Positions 39,627 through 43,006 of a DNA stretch of 43,006 nt are shown here, in pieces. A model generated the notes under the pieces. That model worked only from the letters and a program-made list of their open reading frames with translations. It made no database searches and was not told the DNA's origin. This DNA comes from Microcoleus sp. bin38.metabat.b11b12b14.051 (lineage in GTDB: Bacteria; Cyanobacteriota; Cyanobacteriia; Cyanobacteriales; Microcoleaceae). Both the position numbers and the translations under genes were made by a program. The stretch is taken from the NCBI RefSeq assembly GCF_013299165.1, contig NZ_JAAFKD010000043.1, forward strand, positions 1 to 43,006. The letters are read 5' to 3'. Every line of letters begins with the position of its first letter. Within the stretch, counting starts at the first letter, position 1.

Positions 39627-40904
39627 TTACCACCAACTATCGCTACTGCTAGAGCTACTATCAGATCCGCCACTATCCCCAGAATCCCCACTTCCATAGT
39701 CACTACTTCCTGAATCGGAACTATAGCTTGAGTCTGAATCGGAACTATAGCTTGAGTCTGAATCGGAACTATAGCTTGAATCTGAATCGGAACTATAGCT
39801 TGAATCTGAATCGGAACTATAGCTTGAATCTGAATCGGAACTATAGCTTGAGTCTGAATCGGAACTATAGCTTGAATCTGAATCGGAACTATAGCTTGAA
39901 TCTGAATCGGAACTATAGCTTGAGTCTGAATCGGAACTATAGCTTGAGTCTGAATCGGAACCGTAGCTTGAGTCTGAATCGGAACCGTAGCTTGAGTCTG
40001 AATCACTGCTATTGGAATCAGAACTATCACTAGATTCGGAGTCAGAGCTATCACCAAACCAACCACTGAACCAAGAGCCGCCACTATCGTCAGAATCACT
40101 GCTATTGGAATCAGAACTATCACTAGATTCGGAGTCAGAGCTATCACCGAACAAACCGCTGAACCAAGAGCCGCCACTATCGTCAGAATTACTGCTATTG
40201 GAATCAGAACTATTACTCGATTTGGAGTCAGAGCTATCACCGAACCAATTACCGAACAAATCCCAAGACCCACCACTATCTCCCGAACCGCTATCTACGG
40301 TATTTTGGTGAGATTGAAATTCAGGAGGAAGTCCCTGTGTAAAACCATTCTCTTTGACATCAGATGGATCGGCAAAGAAGATATTATCGGGAGAGATTAC
40401 GAACCACTGGGTTTCATTCAAGACTTCCTTTACACGAGATCCGAAGCAGTCGGCAGTTCCATCAGAAGTAGAAAAAATTAGGGCGACTCCTCTTTCCCTT
40501 GCTAAATAAACTAGCCGTTTAGCTTGATCGACCGCATCGTCATTACTCCATTTTGATGTATAAGCTTTGCACTCTATTATCGCTACTTCATTGTCATTGT
40601 CATCACGAATAATGACATCGACTTGAGTGTTTTTTCCGTAGTCTTCCAATGTTTCATCGTAAACCAAGTTAGAGGAATCCCAAAGAGCATTTAATCCAAA
40701 TTCATCTAGTTGTTGCTCTGTATACCTCTCCAAATCTTGTCCTTGCAGATAACTAGCTCTACCCCTTTCTTGATTTTCGCTAGGGGTTCTCGCCTGTGTC
40801 GCCTCTGAGCTGCTAACAGCATCATCAAAGCCGAAGGCTTCAGCGATCTCAGAGCCCATCTCAGCAACCACTTCGCCAACCCAATCGAAGAGTCCACCAC
40901 TCAT
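39627..40904 (-). CDS. PD-(D/E)xK endonuclease-like protein with long Ser/Asp repeat tail
   Basis: This is a 425-residue protein. Residues 50-185 form a restriction-endonuclease-like fold: QVDVIIRDDN with D96, then VAIIECKAY with E111 and K113, AKRLVYLARERGVALIFST and a Q/W-rich end; this is a D-X14-E-x-K site of the Mrr/Holliday-resolvase type. From about 205 the chain is low complexity: three 31-residue repeats (SGGSWFSGLFGDSSDS) and about twelve SDSDSSYS octapeptides, ending SSSSSSDSWW. The amphipathic N-terminal helix (FDWVGEVVAEMGSEIAEAF) may contact membrane. A good Shine-Dalgarno (GAAGGAGAAAG) precedes the ATG. Tail function is unknown; it may phase-separate, bind cation or be phosphorylated. 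Confidence 0.8.
   Translation of the reverse strand: MSGGLFDWVGEVVAEMGSEIAEAFGFDDAVSSSEATQARTPSENQERGRASYLQGQDLERYTEQQLDEFGLNALWDSSNLVYDETLEDYGKNTQVDVIIRDDNDNEVAIIECKAYTSKWSNDDAVDQAKRLVYLARERGVALIFSTSDGTADCFGSRVKEVLNETQWFVISPDNIFFADPSDVKENGFTQGLPPEFQSHQNTVDSGSGDSGGSWDLFGNWFGDSSDSKSSNSSDSNSSNSDDSGGSWFSGLFGDSSDSESSDSSDSNSSDSDDSGGSWFSGWFGDSSDSESSDSSDSNSSDSDSSYGSDSDSSYGSDSDSSYSSDSDSSYSSDSDSSYSSDSDSSYSSDSDSSYSSDSDSSYSSDSDSSYSSDSDSSYSSDSDSSYSSDSDSSYSSDSGSSDYGSGDSGDSGGSDSSSSSSDSWW
39718..40010 (-). repeat. 24-bp tandem repeat encoding SDSDSSYS
   Basis: TATAGCTTGA(A/G)TCTGAATC plus GGAAC repeats every 24 bp, about twelve units, with the last two as CCGTAG variants (YG for YS). Upstream in the gene come three 93-bp units from about 40001, 40094 and 40187. 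Both repeat sizes are multiples of three, so copy-number change keeps the frame. Confidence 0.92.
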
Positions 40905-41054
40905 AGCTACTTTCTCCTTCTAACCTACGCTCCATAAGTTTCTCCTCCATATAGTAGAGTTTTCTTTCAAAAAGATAAAGACGGAAAAAGACGGATCTTT
41001 TTCACTTTCCGAATGCAAGTCGGATTTGGGCGGATATAGACGGATAAAGTCGGG

Positions 41055-41060
41055 TATAAT
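41055..41060 (+). promoter_or_regulatory. Candidate -10 box of the vMAP-type HTH gene
   Basis: TATAAT, a perfect -10, lies 27 bp before the ATG at 41088. The region before it is rich in GACGGA/CGGAT repeats (AAAGACGGA, AGACGGATC, GGCGGATATAGACGGATAAA), possibly regulator sites, but no clear -35 is at the proper distance. Confidence 0.4.
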
Positions 41061-41087
41061 AATCCTAGTTCTCTTACATCCATGCTG

Positions 41088-41591
41088 ATGGACATTCACG
41101 AGGTATTGCAATTTGTAGATAAAGTTGTCTACGCCAAGACAGGTAAATGTCTAAATGACTTGCAGCGTGGAATTATCGAGGGAACATTGAAACAACAAAA
41201 GTATGCTGAGATTGCAGATACTTATCGTCTTACACAAGGTCACGTTAAAGATGTGGGTTACGAACTTTTGCAAATGTTATCGGATACCTTTGGTGAACCA
41301 GTGGAGAAAGGAAATCTTAAATCTGTTCTCGATCGGCAAGGAAATCTGAATATCTGGGATTGTACTATTGGTAATAGCAACATTATTGGCTACATCAATG
41401 TTTGTTCCGATCGCCCTACTGCTACCCCAGATGAAAGTCAGCCCCCGACTCCTGACTTGCGGCGCGACAAGCATCTAGCTAAGATTGAAACCATTGCCAA
41501 GTTGCGGCAGTTTGGCTTGAGCGACGAGCAAATTGCAGAGTCGCTAGAGCTAACATTGGATGAGGTGAAGCAGGTGGACTCGGAGGGGTGA
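41088..41591 (+). CDS. vWA-MoxR-associated (vMAP) type N-terminal HTH protein
   Basis: This 167-residue protein begins MDIHEVLQFVDKVVYAKTGK, then LNDLQRGIIEGTLKQQKYAE and IADTYRLTQGHVKDVGYELL, the HTH domain that starts many large cyanobacterial vWA-MoxR-associated and NACHT/CHAT conflict proteins. Here it stands almost alone. The tail IAKLRQFGLSDEQIAESLEL and TLDEVKQ is a short HTH-like hairpin also seen at the ends of DUF2887/Rpn proteins. No effector or vWA domain follows. ATG 41088 is preferred, with 41082 possible. It may be a truncated or stand-alone regulator. The neighbours are a divergent nuclease gene and a DUF433/DUF5615 pair. Confidence 0.7.
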   Translation: MDIHEVLQFVDKVVYAKTGKCLNDLQRGIIEGTLKQQKYAEIADTYRLTQGHVKDVGYELLQMLSDTFGEPVEKGNLKSVLDRQGNLNIWDCTIGNSNIIGYINVCSDRPTATPDESQPPTPDLRRDKHLAKIETIAKLRQFGLSDEQIAESLELTLDEVKQVDSEG

Positions 41592-41651
41592 GTTTGCTAC
41601 AATATGATGGAGCGAACAAATATTACTTCGATAAACATGGAATAGCAAACA

Positions 41652-41978
41652 ATGACACTGAAAGAATTAGAAAAACAACTCCTTGCCTTAACTCCCAGTG
41701 AAAAAACTCAGGCAATACAGCTATTAGTTCAAAGTTTAAGCAATAGTTCGCTGGGAATCAAAAAAACTCCCGGCGTGTGCGGTGGTGATGCTTGTGTTGG
41801 CAATACTCGGATACAAGTTTGGGTACTTGTCGGGTATCGCCGTCTCGGATGCAGCGATGCTGAACTTTTTAAGTGCTATCCCCATTTGACTGCGGCTGAT
41901 TTAGTCAATGCTTGGGCTTATGCTGATGCTTACCCAGAAGAAATTGAAACAGCAATCCGAGAAAATGAGGAAGCATAA
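41652..41978 (+). CDS. DUF433 antitoxin-like protein
   Basis: This 108-residue protein is the likely antitoxin of a DUF433/DUF5615 pair. The N-terminal LKELEKQLLALTPSEKTQAI resembles the helical start of addiction-module proteins. The DUF433 core GVCGGDACVGNTRIQVWVLV (helix-turn-helix fold) and CYPHLTAADLVNAWAYA follow. The ATG at 41652 fits the fold. The toxin gene starts 3 bp after its stop, in the usual antitoxin-first order. DUF433 probably binds DNA and autoregulates the operon. Confidence 0.88.
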   Translation: MTLKELEKQLLALTPSEKTQAIQLLVQSLSNSSLGIKKTPGVCGGDACVGNTRIQVWVLVGYRRLGCSDAELFKCYPHLTAADLVNAWAYADAYPEEIETAIRENEEA

Positions 41979-41981
41979 AAC

Positions 41982-42323
41982 ATGGCGCGACTTTATGCAG
42001 ACGAGCAGTACCCGCTGCCAGTAGTTGAGTTTCTTCGACCTTTAGGTCATGATGTGTTAACAGTTCAACAAGCAGGAAAGGCAGGATTGGGAATTCCTGA
42101 TGAGGATGTATTGGCTTTTGCTGTGAGTAATGAGCGAGCAGTTTTGACTCTCAATCGAGGGGATTTCATTCGACTGCATCGCTCACAACCTAACCATGCT
42201 GGTATTATCATTTGTACTCAAGATAACAATTGGGAAAGACAGGCATCACGTATCGATGATGCTATTTCTGCTGAAGAAACATTGACGGGTAAATTGATTC
42301 GGGTGGTACGTCCCCAAAACTGA
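41982..42323 (+). CDS. DUF5615 PIN-like toxin candidate
   Basis: This 113-residue DUF5615 family protein has a PIN-like (Mut7-C related) nuclease fold. Conserved acidic positions are in LYADEQYPLPVVEFLRPLGH (D7 E8), GIPDEDVLAFAVSNERAVLT (D40 E41 D42) and LNRGDFIRLH (D61). In DUF433/DUF5615 pairs it is the presumed RNase toxin. Its acidic residues look intact, so it may be functional, in contrast to the broken PIN gene at 38.3 kb. The ATG follows 3 bp after the DUF433 stop. Confidence 0.88.
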   Translation: MARLYADEQYPLPVVEFLRPLGHDVLTVQQAGKAGLGIPDEDVLAFAVSNERAVLTLNRGDFIRLHRSQPNHAGIIICTQDNNWERQASRIDDAISAEETLTGKLIRVVRPQN

Positions 42324-42335
42324 AAAAAAGCCGTA

Positions 42336-42402
42336 AAGAAACCGGGTTTTTTACCTAATCTGTCGGTAGTAACAAAGTATTTTCGCGAAAAACCCGGTTT
42401 CT
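42336..42402. repeat. 67-bp AAGAAACCGGGTTTTT palindromic element, copy 2
   Basis: Same length and inner sequence (ACCTAATCTGTCGGTAG) as 37727-37793, with inverted ends. It lies 13 bp after the DUF5615 stop and may serve as terminator for that pair. Confidence 0.8.
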
Positions 42403-42500
42403 GGGCCCCATGCTAAGTCCTATTTGCCCAAATCATCCTAAAATCTTACTAAATGCACCAAGATTAGGTAGAATCATCTGGGTGTCAGAGGATTAACTAT

Positions 42501-43006
42501 ATGCGCTGGGTTCGATATGTGGCGATCGCCATCGTCAATGCTTTCGGTGTCGTCATCGGTATAATTTGGGTTGCTATCCCTACAACAGTGGCTCAACCAA
42601 GCCTAAACTACAGACTAGCACTCTCGGCCCGACAGCCAGATGGCGACACTCCGCAATCTCTCCCGGAACTCTACAAATTGCGCGATCGCCTCAAAGTACA
42701 ATTAGATAACGTCCCCCCAACTCCCGATACCAGTCTGTTTTCCCCAGAACATTGGAAACCGGAAACCAACCGCCAGCAATCCCAAAATCTGACGCAGCAA
42801 CTCCAAAACCTTGAAAGTCAGATAGAAGTAGAAAAACAAGCCAAAAGTAACTGGGACTATGCTGCTAAAATAGCCTCCGAAGCCGTTGTCATTGGACGCA
42901 CTTCTAAAGCCGATCCCGCTACTTGGGAACAGTCACAACGCCTGTGGCAGATTGCTATCAATACCCTGCGACTCATTCCCCACGGTTCTTTGTTGGCTGA
43001 ACGGGC
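42501..43006 (+). CDS. 5' part of an exported or membrane-anchored protein, unknown
   Basis: This frame is open from ATG 42501 to the end of the window (168 complete codons, no stop), so it is partial. The first 33 residues (RWVRYVAIAIVNAFGVVIGI, then IWVAIPTTVAQP) form a signal peptide or signal anchor. Then come a Pro-rich part (PDGDTPQSLPELYKLRDRLK, VPPTPDTSLFSP), a coiled coil (LTQQLQNLESQIEVEKQAK), and a helical stretch TWEQSQRLWQIAINTLRLIP that looks TPR-like. I do not recognise the family from this part. The GCGATCGC sites in it are typical of the host chromosome. Confidence 0.75.
   Translation, partial: MRWVRYVAIAIVNAFGVVIGIIWVAIPTTVAQPSLNYRLALSARQPDGDTPQSLPELYKLRDRLKVQLDNVPPTPDTSLFSPEHWKPETNRQQSQNLTQQLQNLESQIEVEKQAKSNWDYAAKIASEAVVIGRTSKADPATWEQSQRLWQIAINTLRLIPHGSLLAER

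Noticed and set aside
39593..40311. Long repetitive frames (IQTQAIVP, SLNRNYSL) over the 24-bp repeat
   Set aside because: They are the other reading frames of the Ser/Asp-coding repeat. The frame with the nuclease domain and a good Shine-Dalgarno is the real one.

Overview
The window reads as chromosomal DNA of a cyanobacterium, most likely a filamentous one of the Oscillatoriales (Microcoleus/Oscillatoria-like; the order is an inference). It carries chlorophyll synthase (chlG) and a three-subunit proton-translocating transhydrogenase. GCGATCGC-type HIP1 octamers are scattered throughout, a heptanucleotide STRR is present, and many short dispersed repeats fill almost every intergenic gap. 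No rRNA, tRNA, prophage, complete IS or CRISPR array was recognised.

Layout. 1-6.5 kb: chlG with a good upstream promoter, a class A penicillin-binding protein, a six-copy tandem array built from the 3' end of rsmB, and rsmB itself (minus strand) with a repeat-derived linker. 6.7-13 kb: a Uma2 nuclease-like protein, a STAND-like ATPase-winged helix-TPR protein, a second P-loop ATPase with an operator-like palindrome at its promoter, and a membrane protein. 13-14.3 kb: a 1.3 kb gap with a possible RNA gene, a 122-bp MITE with 8-bp target duplication, and a CAACAGT repeat. 14.3-19.1 kb: a NADAR protein, a dipeptide-epimerase-like enolase, a second Uma2 protein, a DUF1611 protein (together resembling the DgcA/DgcN D-glutamate pathway), a PD-(D/E)xK protein and an overlapping GNAT acetyltransferase. 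20.1-21.3 kb: three tandem copies of a 95-residue NfeD-C-like gene. 21.3-27.2 kb: a DUF2887/Rpn-like protein, a membrane-anchored GIY-YIG protein, and a two-gene unit of an unrecognised 306-residue protein plus a CHAT protease-FGE-fold fusion. 27.3-33.4 kb: glyQ, an ABC ATPase, two MFS exporters and a DUF2808 protein. 33.9-37.2 kb: pntAA-pntAB-pntB, with a 103-bp tandem repeat inside the operon. 37.4-42.4 kb: an accessory block with an orphan HicB-like antitoxin, an antitoxin-like HTH gene followed by a truncated PIN toxin, a nuclease with a long Ser/Asp repeat tail plus two membrane proteins, a vMAP-type HTH protein, and an intact DUF433/DUF5615 toxin-antitoxin pair. The window ends inside an exported or membrane-anchored protein gene.

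Two themes stand out. First, dispersed repeats reshape genes: they lie in the rsmB linker, carry copies of the rsmB tail, hold the stop codons of the hicB-like gene and the TPR-ATPase gene, and cut off a PIN toxin. Second, several candidate defence or conflict modules are present: the CHAT-FGE pair with its unknown partner, the STAND-like ATPase, the nuclease with Ser/Asp tail and membrane partners, and toxin-antitoxin pairs and remnants. The CHAT pair (24.1-27.2 kb) and the nuclease/membrane trio (38.4-40.9 kb) are the best candidates for an undescribed system, but their functions are inferred from architecture only.
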